Shown in pieces: positions 25,271 through 37,259 of a stretch of 64,000 nucleotides of DNA. A program made the translations under genes and the position numbers. Numbering within the stretch: the stretch's first letter is position 1; every line of letters begins with the position of its first letter. This stretch comes from Chrysomallon squamiferum (lineage: Eukaryota > Mollusca > Gastropoda > Neomphalida > Peltospiridae). The stretch spans positions 24,230,446-24,294,445 of the forward strand of contig CM022665.1 in NCBI GenBank assembly GCA_012295275.1, read 5' to 3'. Below the pieces are notes generated by a model. The model had not been told where the DNA came from and searched no databases. It saw nothing but the letters and a program-made list of their open reading frames with translations.

Positions 25271-25739
25271 TAGAATTGTTTTTACTTTCTTTTCATTTTA
25301 TTGAATTAATTTCTTTGTATGTGTGCTAAACAGAAAAAGTAGAAATGTCTCAACAGTTTTAAAATAAAACAAAATTTAAAACAGGATAATATCTACATTT
25401 CTTTTCTTTTTTTTTTAACTGAAGTTTTTCTTTAGATGAAACTGATTGCTAAATTTTACTGTTTTCTAACCATTTCATTTAATTATTTTCATTTGATGGG
25501 TTATAATTCATTAATATAATATTATTTTGAAGCCTAAAAGTTTTAGAATTTAGTCTGGAATGTCATAATAAAACAAATTAATTGGTTACTAATATCACAG
25601 ACACATTTAAAACTAGAACAATGAAAATATTTCTCAGTCTGAGTGTGTGAACAAGATTCTTGTAAAAGGGCAACAGAAACATGTAAATATGAATTCACAG
25701 TTATGGAAAGTTACCTGATTTTGTGTCATCTCATTTGAT

Positions 25740-25990
25740 ACATCGAGCCTGAAAGCTTTCCAATGTTCACGAGTCATTCATAGCTTTTAGAATGGTTTAG
25801 CATCATTTTGTTTGAAAACTGTCTCATGTATTGCAGCCCTGGGGTTTTGTGTGCTCTCACAAACTGAGACAAGGTCGTAACTGGCGGCCGTAAACTTTCT
25901 GCTTTTAGCAGCTTTCGTTGGTGAGGAATTCCCATAATTCCTTGCTTGTAGTGCTCGTAAATCCACTGGGGGTTTATAAAAATAGATGGT
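25740..25990. other. Complex non-repetitive island
   Basis: It includes GTCGTAACTGGCGGCCGTAA, one of the most GC-rich spots in the introns, then TGAGGAATTCCCATAATTCC. A candidate conserved non-coding element. Confidence 0.3.
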
Positions 25991-28357
25991 CAGTGAACAT
26001 GTAAATTTATTTCACTTTTTTTTTAAGAAGAGTTATTTCGATTAAGGTTGAAATTGGAGAAAATGTTTAAATGAAATGAAGAGATAGTTTGTTTGGTGAC
26101 ACTTCACCACCCATTGCTTAATCTGAGTCAAGTATTAGTATGCTTCATTCTGATTCTTGTGGGAGAAAAATACTAGTATTTATACATGTAGAGATCTGAC
26201 ACTTTATCCTCCTGTGTTAAGTGAAAATATGCTCCTAGTTGTCAAGATATTACAACTTGATTCTTAATCACATGGGAAAAAAAGTAAAATATTTATGCAC
26301 TTTTAAATTTTACAGTTCATCATCACTTTTATAAATGGGCAAATTTGTATGACTGTTGTCTGAGTACCTCGTTTTATACAAATAAAGAAAACAAAATTAA
26401 TAATTCTTATATATGTACTGAATTTATCCTTAACTGCATAAGTGGAACAAAAAATATATTATTGTTGTTATATCTTGATTTTGATTCAAGTGGAGAAGAA
26501 ATATAATAATTATCATATGAGATTTCTTCTCAGTTTTGTAATAGAAATAAGACACTAGTATACCTAAAAAAAGACTAATATCAATCTTTAAAATGTTTTC
26601 AAAAAAACAGTATATTATCAGTATACCTGCACCTGTTATTCTTGGTTCTAAGAATTCAGGGGAAATGTTGTCATTTCAAATGATCTTTTGTATATTAATC
26701 TTTTGACAGGACAACACTAACTATGGGTCAGTATGATGAATTGTTATGTCTAAGAAATATACTTTACTGTTATATTATTTTTGTCTTTAAATTATGGCAC
26801 AATGGTTTGAGTATAGCAAAACCATCTTTTCTGTATAAAACAGAGCCAAAAACTGAGCATAAGTATGCTTATGTGTGTTTATCTTTATGCATGCATGTAT
26901 GGGTATGAAAACTTGCTACTGGCAGTGTGACATTACTGATTAATTCAAAGCAACTAATTCTGTGGTTTTATTCATAATTTCCCATTCCAACAAAAGAATA
27001 TAATGACAGTTTACATCAAAGGCCAGAACATGTGCTATTCTACATTTTCTTTAATTAAGACAAAATAAAATTTGCTCTCAGAATTATTTTATCGTTTAAA
27101 AAGTGGATTATCAATACTGTTTTGTCAGTTTAAGCAATAAATTTGTAATTATAACAAGAAAAGAATGTCACTGCATTTTATTTCTTTTGTCTCACATCTT
27201 TGAAGTTTTAATTTATTCATGCCTTAGCATGTGAGTGATAATGTCTGAAAAAGATGAAAAACTATAATTGTCTAAATGCCTTATTGCTGCAGGCCTAAAA
27301 AGGAAGAAAAAAAGAAAAGAAACTGTGTTTATGCATTTAATTTTTATTACTCCTGTTTTGTCTGAAAACACAAATATACTCTAGTGGCAGTATTTTCCCA
27401 TGATCTGACAAAAAACCCAAACATTGTCTGCCATTGATACAGTCTAAAAGAGAAATTGATTTTTCATTAAAAAAATATTTCTGAATCAAAAGAAATGTTA
27501 CGCTTTTTTTTTATTTTTCTTCTGCTGTTAAATAAAGAAGTTCATTATTAAAAATGTTTTGTTGACTCTGAAACAGTCACACACACAAAGAACATTAATT
27601 TTACCGATGTCACAAAGTTTCCACATCACTGTTCATATGTCATGGCCCACTCAGGTGCTGTTGTTACTGCTGTATTGTTTGTTAACAAGGTATATGACGT
27701 GGCACTTAAAAAAAAGCAAAAGCAAAGACTTAAATGTTAAGTGACAATTGTTTGAAAATAATGGCCATGTAGCTTTTGCTACCTTAGAAAAATACCCACT
27801 GACGGGAATTAATGGTTCATTGGAAATTTCAGAATAATACTTCATAATGGGGTGTGGTATCTGAATAATTTTTGAATATAAAAAAAAAATATAATATAAT
27901 AAAAAAATGAAAGAGGTGATATTGTAAAATACATAAAGTTTTGCTGTCAGGAAGGTAATTTGCCGTAAAGACTTGTTGTAAGCATTTTTCACATCACTGC
28001 TTTTACAGCAAGTGTTATTTAATTATGAAAAATGTGACAAGGTTTCTGATTGGTCTGATGATGGACAAGCCTCTGTGATTGGTTTTGGTTTATTAAATAA
28101 TGGTGATATGTGGTGAAGAGGTATTATTATGACATATTCCATATTTATATGTGGTTTCTGAATTGTTGATGATTTCCACTCAAGTCTGACTCACAGTCTC
28201 TAGCCTTTGATTAAAAACATGAGATTCAAATGGATGGTAAGTAAATATATATTTTTAAATTTATATTTATATTGGTTTGTATGTTTATATATGTATGTAT
28301 GTTTCTGTATATCTGTGTGCATATCTGTTCATGTGTTTGTGACGTGTATGTGTTTAT

Positions 28358-28393
<36 letters not shown>

Positions 28394-29183
28394 AATAATG
28401 TATTGTTTTTATTTATTTGTGTGTGTGTGTGTGTTTGTGTATTTAAAGATTTCTGAATTTTTCTCAATGTTCAGTAAGGATAATAAATAACAACTTCTGC
28501 TTAAATATTATTTTAATAATAATAATAATAATAGTATATCAATTTCAATAATAATAACAACAACAGCAATATTAATATTAATAATAATAATAATAACCAA
28601 AATTAAGTCACTGAATATTAGAAAAATTATTTATTGTTTTCCAAATTTATTTCTGTTCAAAGATATCCAACTTTTAAGATGAAACTGTTTGATTTGATTA
28701 CAGCATTATTGGAAATAAATCATTCCTGTAACACCAACTGGCCAGTTAGCTGCACATCACATTATATGGAGCAGTTAGCTTGGTACTTGGGTTCTACACC
28801 ACAGCAGTTTCTTAATGAAATTGTCAGTCCAACATTGTAAATCACTCCTACCGGCCTATGATTCATTATTTGAGTTTTCCTCTTTGACAGATTATTGTGA
28901 AGATCTGCTTTATAATATCTCTCTCAGGGTCATGTGTTTTGATTTTTTTTTAATATTTTTTTTTTTTCTTTTACTAATGGTAACTGATCATCCTCTGTTA
29001 AATACTGTTTGCACTGATTTGTTTTATTACTGCTGATTTTGTTATCTGTTTGTTTTATCTTGTTATCTTGAGTATTCCTGTGTGTTGATTTGTATGCTGG
29101 TTGTTTTACTTTTGTGACTGAAATTGGTTAATGATAACTGTAGTATTGTTTTACCTAGTGTATCACTGTTTAATTTTTTAAGT

Positions 29184-29188
<5 letters not shown>

Positions 29189-29227
<39 letters not shown>
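29189..29227 (+). repeat. (TG)n microsatellite
   Basis: A pure TG array. Confidence 0.95.
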
Positions 29228-29229
<2 letters not shown>

Positions 29230-29499
29230 ACATATAAGTTGATATGTGAGTATATGGATGAATAAGTATGTTTACATTTGTTATGGATATATTTCTCAAT
29301 GTTTATATTTGTGTGCACAAACTTGTGATTGTGTGCAGGATGGGTGAGTATGTACATGTAAAACTGTCTTCAGTTTGTGTCAGATTAAATATTCTGATGA
29401 CAGACATTTATATCTTCTAGTCCTTTAAGGCTGATTACTTTTAAAATGATACATCTAAAGTGTATATATAATATACAGAGAGAGAAGAATATATTAACA

Positions 29500-29707
29500 A
29501 ATTTAAATAGATATTATTTACGTAATATAAATTTCAAAAATATTTTTACAACTTCCATGATCAATCATCCTTTATAGCAGACAGTAAACAATAACTGATT
29601 ATCATATGAAAATTTAAATAGATGTTATTTATGTAATATAAATTTCAAAAACATTTTTACAGCTTCCTTTATAGCAGACAGTAAACAATAATTGATTATC
29701 ATATGAA
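29500..29707 (+). repeat. Tandem duplication, 111-bp and 97-bp copies
   Basis: Copy 1 (29500-29610) and copy 2 (29611-29707) both start AATTTAAATAGAT and end TGATTATCATATGAA. They differ by a few substitutions and one 14-base gap within the ACTTCC...CTTTATAG segment. This is a recent, simple head-to-tail duplication. Confidence 0.9.
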
Positions 29708-29929
29708 AAAACACTGATACATAACTTATGCAACAATCATGCAACACATATTTATACTAAAATCCACAGATGGTTTTGCAACAATTTTTAGCTGCTTAAT
29801 TATATTTTTAATGAAATATGTAAAACAGTTATAAAAAGAAATAATAATAACTATAATCTCTCTGCTCCCAATTAACATGAGGTCTTCACTGAGTACTGAA
29901 TGTGTCCTGTGATGTATGAGAATTACTAT

Positions 29930-30260
29930 GAATAATGCAGAAGGCAACGTATTTGATACAGCATTTATTGGCAAAAATCAATGGTCACCCTTCAAATAAC
30001 TGGTCAGCAAGTAATAGCCGATGTCATCTTCGTTGGACAGGGGGAGGTGTCTTAATTTTATTATCATATGCATGCTGGCTCCTTTACTCCTGCAGTGGTC
30101 ATAAATGTCATCATGGATGGCGTGCACGTGTTGGTCAATAATCAACAACTGCAGATTGCTTGAAAGTTCTGCATCAGGTGGAGTAACAAGTCTTTGTTTT
30201 TTGAAACATTTCTTTTGAAGTGACATTTCTTAACTAACAGGATTAGGCTTTTTCTAATCC
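29930..30260. other. Complex island open on both strands
   Basis: Frames of 68 codons (plus, 29935-30141) and 82 codons (minus, 29978-30226) overlap here. Neither peptide resembles a family I know. It includes CATATGCATGC, a POU-like motif. A conserved non-coding element is more likely than a nested gene. Confidence 0.3.
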
Positions 30261-30497
30261 AGAAGACATCCGGTTTTTTCACTTGTTATAAGTCTTCAGC
30301 TGTTTGGTAATAAGTTATTAGCTACTTCTTTCAATCTGTCACATTTAAAACATCAGTCAGATGCAAGATGAGGAATTAAGATCCTGGATATTTTTTGTTT
30401 TGGCTTTTTTTTTTTCTCATCAGTTCTGATAATAATCTGTTTGGAAATTCATCACCAACTTGTGGCCAGTTTACTTAGTTTTTTATTTTAATGTGGA

Positions 30498-30523
<26 letters not shown>
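30498..30523 (+). repeat. Poly-T run
   Basis: Uninterrupted T26. Confidence 0.9.
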
Positions 30524-30528
<5 letters not shown>

Positions 30529-31100
30529 GCTGCTAGACAGATGCAAGATTCCCACTGAATTAGAACAGGTTTCTATACTGTTGTGTGCAGAATGCTCAGT
30601 TTTCTTCTCTCAGTTAGTGTGTTTAGTGCTGAGTTTCTCCATAAAGAAAATGTGAGAACAGAAAACAGTTTAAAAAAAAAACATTTGGGATAGTTTATAC
30701 TAACACACTAAACAGAAGAAAAAGATGATCTTTCTTTTTTACCAAAAAGAAAACAATAGAGGAATGATTACATTGTTCTGACTTAGTAAAAAAAAAAAAA
30801 GTGAAATTGTTTAGATAGGGCTTTTTTAATAACTATCAAGGAAAACAGAAGTATACTTTAAGGATAATATTTGGTAACTTAGAAAACAGAAAAGAAATGG
30901 AGAACATTTACTGACAAAAAAAACCAGGAATATATTTCATACAGGAATTACTATAAGGTAATATATATATTATTTTTTAATTATCTCAGGTCTCAGTTTA
31001 TTTTATTATTAAACTTTTCTGTTAAATTGTTTGTTTATCCATTGACAGACTGTAATGTCTATAAAAATAATTACATGTATCTGTATTGTGAAAAATAACT

Positions 31101-31134
31101 TTTCATATATATATATATATATATATATATGAAA
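31101..31134 (+). repeat. Perfect palindrome TTTC(AT)13GAAA
   Basis: An (AT)13 core flanked by TTTC and GAAA gives a 34-bp self-complementary stretch able to extrude as a cruciform. Confidence 0.85.
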
Positions 31135-32419
31135 GATTTCTAAAGTATTTCTATGTATATCTGAGAACTTCTATAAATGACAATAAATGGATATATTTTA
31201 TAAGGATATTAAAATCCACAAATTAAACTTTGTTAAAGACATATATTTAATAAACACTTCATCATCTCTACAACACTTTTTAATCAATTTATAAACATGC
31301 AGTGCCAGAAAAGTGGCACAGTTCAATGGAAATGGAAGATTTTTATATTTTTAAAGAAACAGTTATTTAGAATCCACAGTGGGGATTTGAACTACAATAT
31401 TTTGTTTAGTAATTTGATAAATTTATGCTAGCTACCATTAATAAGGACGCTATATATCTGATACTGCTAGAATGTCTTTATATGCCAATATAATTTCATT
31501 ATTATATTTAAAATTTGTAAAACAGCTGAATAGAAACAATATGTGAAAACGTGTTAGTGCTAAAAAGAATAATACTCCTGTTATTAAATTACAGGAAATT
31601 CTATCACTGCTCTGTTGGAAGTTTGCTTGATGAAAGTAATTCAATTTTTATGTTGTTGCCAACTGACAGACAACCTCATTCTTTTGTGATTATTTGTGCC
31701 AATCACACCACAGTACATTATACATTTAGATTAGAACAATACAGCTAGCCACTGTAGGAATTATTTCATATAATACATGAGTGATTAATAAATGTGTCTG
31801 ATGAAGAATGAGGTATGTATAGTCTGTCCATACATGTGTATAAGGGATTGCTTTAAAGTTATAATAGTACTAATTGAGTATAGCTTCTCCTGCATTGTTT
31901 AAATAAACAATTACTTATCATGCTTAAAGTTAAAGAACTAATGATTTAATAATTTTCATCATATTTATAAACAAATATTTCTTTAGTTATATATTAATTT
32001 TTACCTTCTTTAATTTAATGATGTTTTGAGACATCAGTAATAATAACAACAAACATTTTTATATCTGTTATATTTTTCATTTTCTTAATCTTTTTCTTCT
32101 ATTTCTTCTTTTCATCTTCTTTTATTCTTTTATAAAATATTTTTATGTCAACAAAACATGTAAATTCAATAATTTACAACTCAGTGCATATTCAGACATC
32201 ATGTACAGCAAACTGAGTGATTACACACATTTATTAAATGACTAATAAATGATGTTTTTACTCAAGTATCCAATCAATAAGCTTCATGCCACTCATGTCT
32301 GTAAACCAAGTGTTTATTGGTTACAAAACAGCTGAACAAAACCAAAAAAAAAAATCCATCTGTAAACTTTTGTCTTCCAAATTTGAAAAAGTTACATTTT
32401 ATTTCACCATTGTTGGGAT

Positions 32420-32700
32420 TTTTTTTTTTCTTTTTTTATGCCTTGGCACAGTTGGATGCCCTAGCCTAGCTAGATGGCCTGGCACACTTGGATGCCCTAT
32501 TGATGCAGTTTGCTTTAATTTGACCATCGAGCTGTTTTGTGCTGTTGTTGAATGGCCAAGATCCGACACGAGTTGGGCTTGAATACAGATCTCAGCATGG
32601 GACATCTCACCGATAATGCAGTCATTATAAATTGAAAGACATAACTGTTTCACACTTGACAAGATACGATGTGTGGCAGTCCTCCTATTCTCTCTTACAT
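32420..32700. other. Complex island with GC-rich direct repeat
   Basis: It contains the paired TTGGATGCCC motif and frames on both strands (32286-32582 plus, 32399-32662 minus). No protein family recognised. Confidence 0.3.
32440..32500 (+). repeat. Short direct repeat TTGGCAC-x-x-TTGGATGCCCTA
   Basis: CTTGGCACAGTTGGATGCCC and CTGGCACACTTGGATGCCC lie about 36 bp apart, separated by a related, shorter copy (TAGATGGCC). The composition is unusually GC-rich for the neighbourhood. Confidence 0.6.
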
Positions 32701-33599
32701 GCAGTATGATTAAACACTGGACTGGAGTAACATGTCATTTCAGCTGGCACCAGCAGATTACACTGACAGTTCTATCCAACAGGTTTTTATATTTAACAAG
32801 TGGCAGTCTTCTGCTTATTCTTCATATTTTTTTCTTCTTCTTTCTTTTATGAAGTGTTTGAATAGAAGTGTCCTGATTGCCACTTAATGGTTTTCTCTGT
32901 CATTTCTGTCTCTGTGTATAGTGACAGTTGGTAAACTGGATAATGATTTCTTACTAATGCCTCTTTAGGTAATTTGGAGGAGTTTAGAGTTTTACTCAGA
33001 TGCTGTAGATCATTTGTACTTGTTGTATATTTCTTTAGTTATTAATAATATTTTTGTATTGATTTCCTAATATTTTTAAAGGCTTAGAAGGATTAAGTTT
33101 ACAGTTTTTAGGAAGATGATTAATTGTCAGTTATAACAGTTTCATTTTATTTTTTATATTAATGTTTAAAGTAGATATAAAAACTGTTTTTGTGAACAAA
33201 TAAAATCTATTGTAATTGTCAGGTTTGATTGATAAACAGAAAAGTAATATATTTAATTTTTTTATTAGTATAATTTTTTTATTTTTAATTAATTAATATA
33301 CTTTGTTGATGGATGTACTTGTTTTAAATGTCAAATTTTCGAACTAAATGTACAACACCTATACAATGATATGTTATAATGTACAAGGGAATCATTAACC
33401 CTCTATCGTTGCCATTATTACTAAACACAAATGTTACACCACTACATTAACCTGAATAATATATAAAATAGTTGTAGGTGATGAAGCACTTGGTATTTTG
33501 TGATCTTTAACCATTTTTTTTTTTTTTTTTTTGCTTAGCCAAGCTTGGTAATTGCTCTAGTGATGGCATTTTTCATTTATTTATTTATTTATTCTGATT

Positions 33600-33952
33600 C
33601 TTACTTTCTTTCTCTCTCCTGTCTCTCTCTCTTCATGCCTCTTGTCATTCTTTCCTTGTTTTCTTTCTTTGTCTCTCTATCTCCTTATCTTTTTCTGTCA
33701 GCCTCACTATCATTCTGTCTTCATTTTTTCCCTTTTTATCTTTATTTCTTTCACTTTCTGATTGTTTTCTCTTACTTATTCTGATATTGTTTTTTCTTCT
33801 TCCACTTTTCTGTTTCTCCCCTTTTCTTTCTCCTTTCTATTTCACTTTCTCTTTTTCTCTCTCTTACAATAACTACTTCAGTCTTTCATCAGTAACTAAA
33901 GTTTTCTCTCTATATGCAATAATTTACTCTCTCTCTCTTTATCTCTCTCTCT

Positions 33953-34002
<50 letters not shown>

Positions 34003-34060
34003 GACTTGAAATCTCTCAATCTCTATCTCACTCTCTCTGTGTTTCTCTCTCATCTTATCT
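33600..34060 (+). repeat. Long CT-rich tract with (CT)n core
   Basis: Imperfect TTTCTC/CTTT sequence from 33600, with a CT array at 33927-33994 and further CTCTCT to about 34055. Open frames here are composition artefacts. Confidence 0.93.
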
Positions 34061-34552
34061 CAGTCTTTCCTTAATAACCAATTTTTCTGTCTCTGTGTAC
34101 CATTATTTAATCTCACTGTGCCTATGACTGTCTGTTATGTGATGTCTGCCAGTAGTTATCTGGTACTTGCTAAATGCCTTGATCTGCCACAGTTCCAGTA
34201 TTGCATTGTGTTGTGTTTAGCACCTGTGTTAAGTGGTTTCTATCTGACTGTTAACTGCAGAAATTACACTCTGAAGACTGCATGTTGAATTTGACAGCTT
34301 TATGGTTTCAGATGTATTGTGTAAGAATAATACAGTTTATTTTGGTAGAAAACAGAAGAAAAAAATTCTCATATCACTCAGTTGACTAACAATCCCAGGA
34401 AAGTAGTGGTTGATTTTATTTGTTTGGAAACAGTTATTTGGAAAATAGGATCAGCTGGATTATCTGAAGACTGATTTAATCCTATTGCAATACTTTTTTT
34501 TTATTTTTATTGTTATTGTTAATATTTTATTATTGTTTTTATTGTTGTTATA

Positions 34553-34614
<62 letters not shown>
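34553..34614 (+). repeat. (ATT)n microsatellite close to a KIF26 acceptor
   Basis: About twenty ATT units, ending 91 bp before the exon at 34705. Confidence 0.95.
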
Positions 34615-34615
<1 letters not shown>

Positions 34616-34704
34616 TTATTTATTTTATTGCTGTCCGAATTTCAACCTCATTATGGTAAATTATAAATTTATTTTAAAAATGTATTTATATTTTATATTT
34701 ACAG

Positions 34705-35048
34705 ATGATAGTGAACCGGTCAGGAGGACAGGACAAAATGGTCAATTTGGACACAAAGTCTACTACTGAGATGAATGGTCATGTAAATGGTCACTTAAAT
34801 GGCCATGCAGTAAGTCATGTAAATGGTCATCTGACCAGTTACTCACACCGACAAGGAATGGCTCAAGCACTCCATCACACATCAAACCCCCACTGGCACC
34901 AGTCCCCAGTACAGCACTTACAGCAGACTGTGCCTCTCAGTCCAGGATCCCCACCACCTCATTATGCTCACAGCAGGATATCATCCATGTCCTCCAGTCC
35001 TGGGTCACCCCCACCAAACCCTTCTGCTGCAGTGTCATTCTTTGCAAG
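34705..35048 (+). CDS. KIF26: KIF26-type kinesin, low-complexity linker exon ending in the SFFAR block
   Basis: This 344-nt exon runs from an acceptor (ATATTTACAG) to a consensus donor (AG|GTAAGT). It starts in phase 0 and ends in phase 2. It encodes 114 codons plus AG. Residues 23-43 contain four NGH motifs (24-26, 28-30, 32-34, 40-42). Residues 57-73 are His/Gln-rich. Residues 79-85 and 98-104 repeat SPGSPPP. The C-terminal AAVSFFA(R) matches the block I recall immediately before the basic segment in human KIF26B (SVAASFFARAAQKLNL), including the split position after SFFA. This is therefore the disordered linker between the N-terminal blocks and the motor domain. The initial ATG is in phase with the upstream exon, so it need not be a start codon, although an alternative promoter cannot be excluded. 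The next exon, expected to begin with Arg-Ala-Ala-like residues and a Lys-rich stretch, was not found in the remaining 29 kb. Confidence 0.88.
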
Positions 35049-35589
35049 GTAAGTCACTTTAATCATTTGGTTGTCGGTGCACTTTAATAACTATGGTATG
35101 AGATCTCCAAATTTTTATTTATTTATTGCTTAATATATATATATATATAATATAAGAATTATATACATGTTTAACTAGAATCATTAATCTAATATCCATG
35201 GTAAGTCTAAAAGGCTTCAGAGAGGCTGAATTGTCTGTCTAATTTCACTGGATAATTTGCTAGACAGAAACCCAATTTTTTTCTTTAAAAAAAAAGAAAA
35301 GAAAATTAATTGTTATTTTGAGGTATTTAAAGTACTTCTTCTAGAGACATTTGTTGCAAATAACTTAAAAGGCAGACACAAGGAACACTTAATTGACAAG
35401 GAGTGACAGTAAATCTTTTTAGTTCACCAAAAAAGTAACAAACATTTCGTCAGTCTGCATCTTCTGTATTTCACAACTGCCTATGGTGGTAATGAAATAA
35501 AATGGATCATCAAAGATTGAAAAAATATTTCTTTTTTTCTTTTCCCCTCTGAATCTTGAAAATGAACAGTCCTTTATTTTACAACTCTT

Positions 35590-36000
35590 GGACATAAACA
35601 GAGGCAAATGGCTGGACAGACGAAAGCCACATGCCCTGCTTCAAAGTGTTCTGCCTTGATCAATGCCTGTCGTCCCCGACAAAATTTACTCAACAGCTCA
35701 ATTGATGCAATGATTGCCCATAAAACATCAGCACCAAATTTCCCATAATTAATAAGTGTTGGGTCTGAGTCACAAGAGGTTGTCTTCAAGAGGTGTAGTG
35801 ATAAATACTACCTCAAAACCAGCCAGTTGCAAGTTTTCTCTAGTGCGTATGGCAAATATTTACGAGAAATGCTGTGACAGTCAGGGCCCATATTATGAAA
35901 AGGGGGATAATAGTGGAAATCCTCTTCATGTTTGTTTAGCAGATGTGTTTCATGCTGTGTCTGTATTTGGGTTCCATATGAATGTGTAAATGATTCATTA
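35590..36000. other. Complex island after the linker exon
   Basis: GC-balanced, non-repetitive sequence with overlapping frames on both strands (35574-35789 minus, 35756-35989 plus). No family recognised and no KIF26-like residues. A candidate conserved non-coding element. Confidence 0.3.
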
Positions 36001-36119
36001 ATTGATGGAAAATGAAATAAAAAATGGGGTGAAAATGTCAGATGGTGGGTCTAATTAAAAAAGATGAAGAAAGATTAACATTCTGATAGTTTTAAGAATG
36101 TGTAGTTTCAAATGATGTT

Positions 36120-36124
<5 letters not shown>

Positions 36125-36159
<35 letters not shown>
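36125..36159 (+). repeat. Poly-T run, T35
   Basis: Uninterrupted T35. Confidence 0.93.
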
Positions 36160-36160
<1 letters not shown>

Positions 36161-37259
36161 TATTTAATATAAAATAAAGTTTGTTGGTTTTGTATTGTTT
36201 TTATTTTATTTTTCAATTTTCAATTTTTTCCCCTATTTTCGTGTAGAGCTAAAGAATTCAGCATGTAGTTTTTATAACATCATACTGTCTGAAATGGAAA
36301 ATGTTAGGCAGAAATGAAAATGGTAATAAAACAAATTGTTTTAAACTAAAAATATATCATTAGTAAAAGAAGAGATTCATATATACATATTTTTTATGTT
36401 TTCTTTCTTTTTCTTTTTATTAATATTTTTCTTCTTCTTATATTTATTATTATTTTTTATGTATTTTTATTTTTTTTTATTTTTTTATAAGTCAGTGAAA
36501 TTAATTTATTCACTGGTCATAAAAAGTTTTTTTCACCAGATATATTTTGAAAGTTGGTATTTCATCCTAGCCTGGACATACAAATAATGCTTTGGTTTAG
36601 AACCTCAATAAAAATAATCCACATTATTAAATACTTTGTATTTGACTTCCAACTGTTTAGCTTATTGTGTTTACAGCAGTAGTGAACACATTTAGTTACT
36701 GAGTATAAAAAAACATTTGTATTGTCATTTTTATTATTTCCTTTTCAAAATGCCAGATTTATGAGATCCTCTTTACTGTTAATTCAGGTTTTGCATTTTG
36801 GTTGTCCTGATATGCTTCCTTTTAATTATGTGGGATTTTCTTTCTCTTTATGGATGGAGGAATTTTTAAATTTTCTTTTCAAAACTTGTAAAGATTTTTT
36901 TAAGTTATAAATAAATTATTTTGTATTACTATTTGTCTTTTTAAAATGCATATATCTCCACATTAAACAGTTACAAAGAGATTTTTCTCCATTTAAATCT
37001 TTCTTTTCTAACCAAAAATCTACAAATCCACACAATTATAAATGATGCTGATGTCTATTGTATTTTTTCAGTGCACAGTAATAACTGCTAAAAGCAGACA
37101 GATGTAAAGAAAACAATTGATCATTTAAAATTGATTTTTCAAAATATAAAACAATAGTGTACTTTTTGTTTTCCTTTTGTACTTTCATGTTTTTTTTTTT
37201 TTTTCAAAATTATTTGTATTTTCTCTTACAAATTAAAACCAGAAGAAAAGTTATTTTAT

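Larger units (their letters stand above)
19440..34704 (+). other. Intron between KIF26 exons (15,265 bp)
   Basis: This intron runs from donor GTCAGT to acceptor ATATTTACAG, phase 0. It carries CT, TG, ATT, TTTA and T arrays, a 111/97-bp tandem duplication (29500-29707), an AT hairpin (31101-31134), a paired short repeat (32440-32500) and complex islands at 20220-20480, 22600-22960, 23870-24200, 24640-24850, 25740-25990, 29930-30260 and 32420-32700. The rest is AT-rich sequence in which I see no gene. Confidence 0.85.

Noticed and set aside
34705-34707. ATG at the exon start as the true translation start
   Set aside because: It is directly preceded by a good acceptor, and the phase joins perfectly to the upstream exon; an alternative promoter has no support in the sequence.
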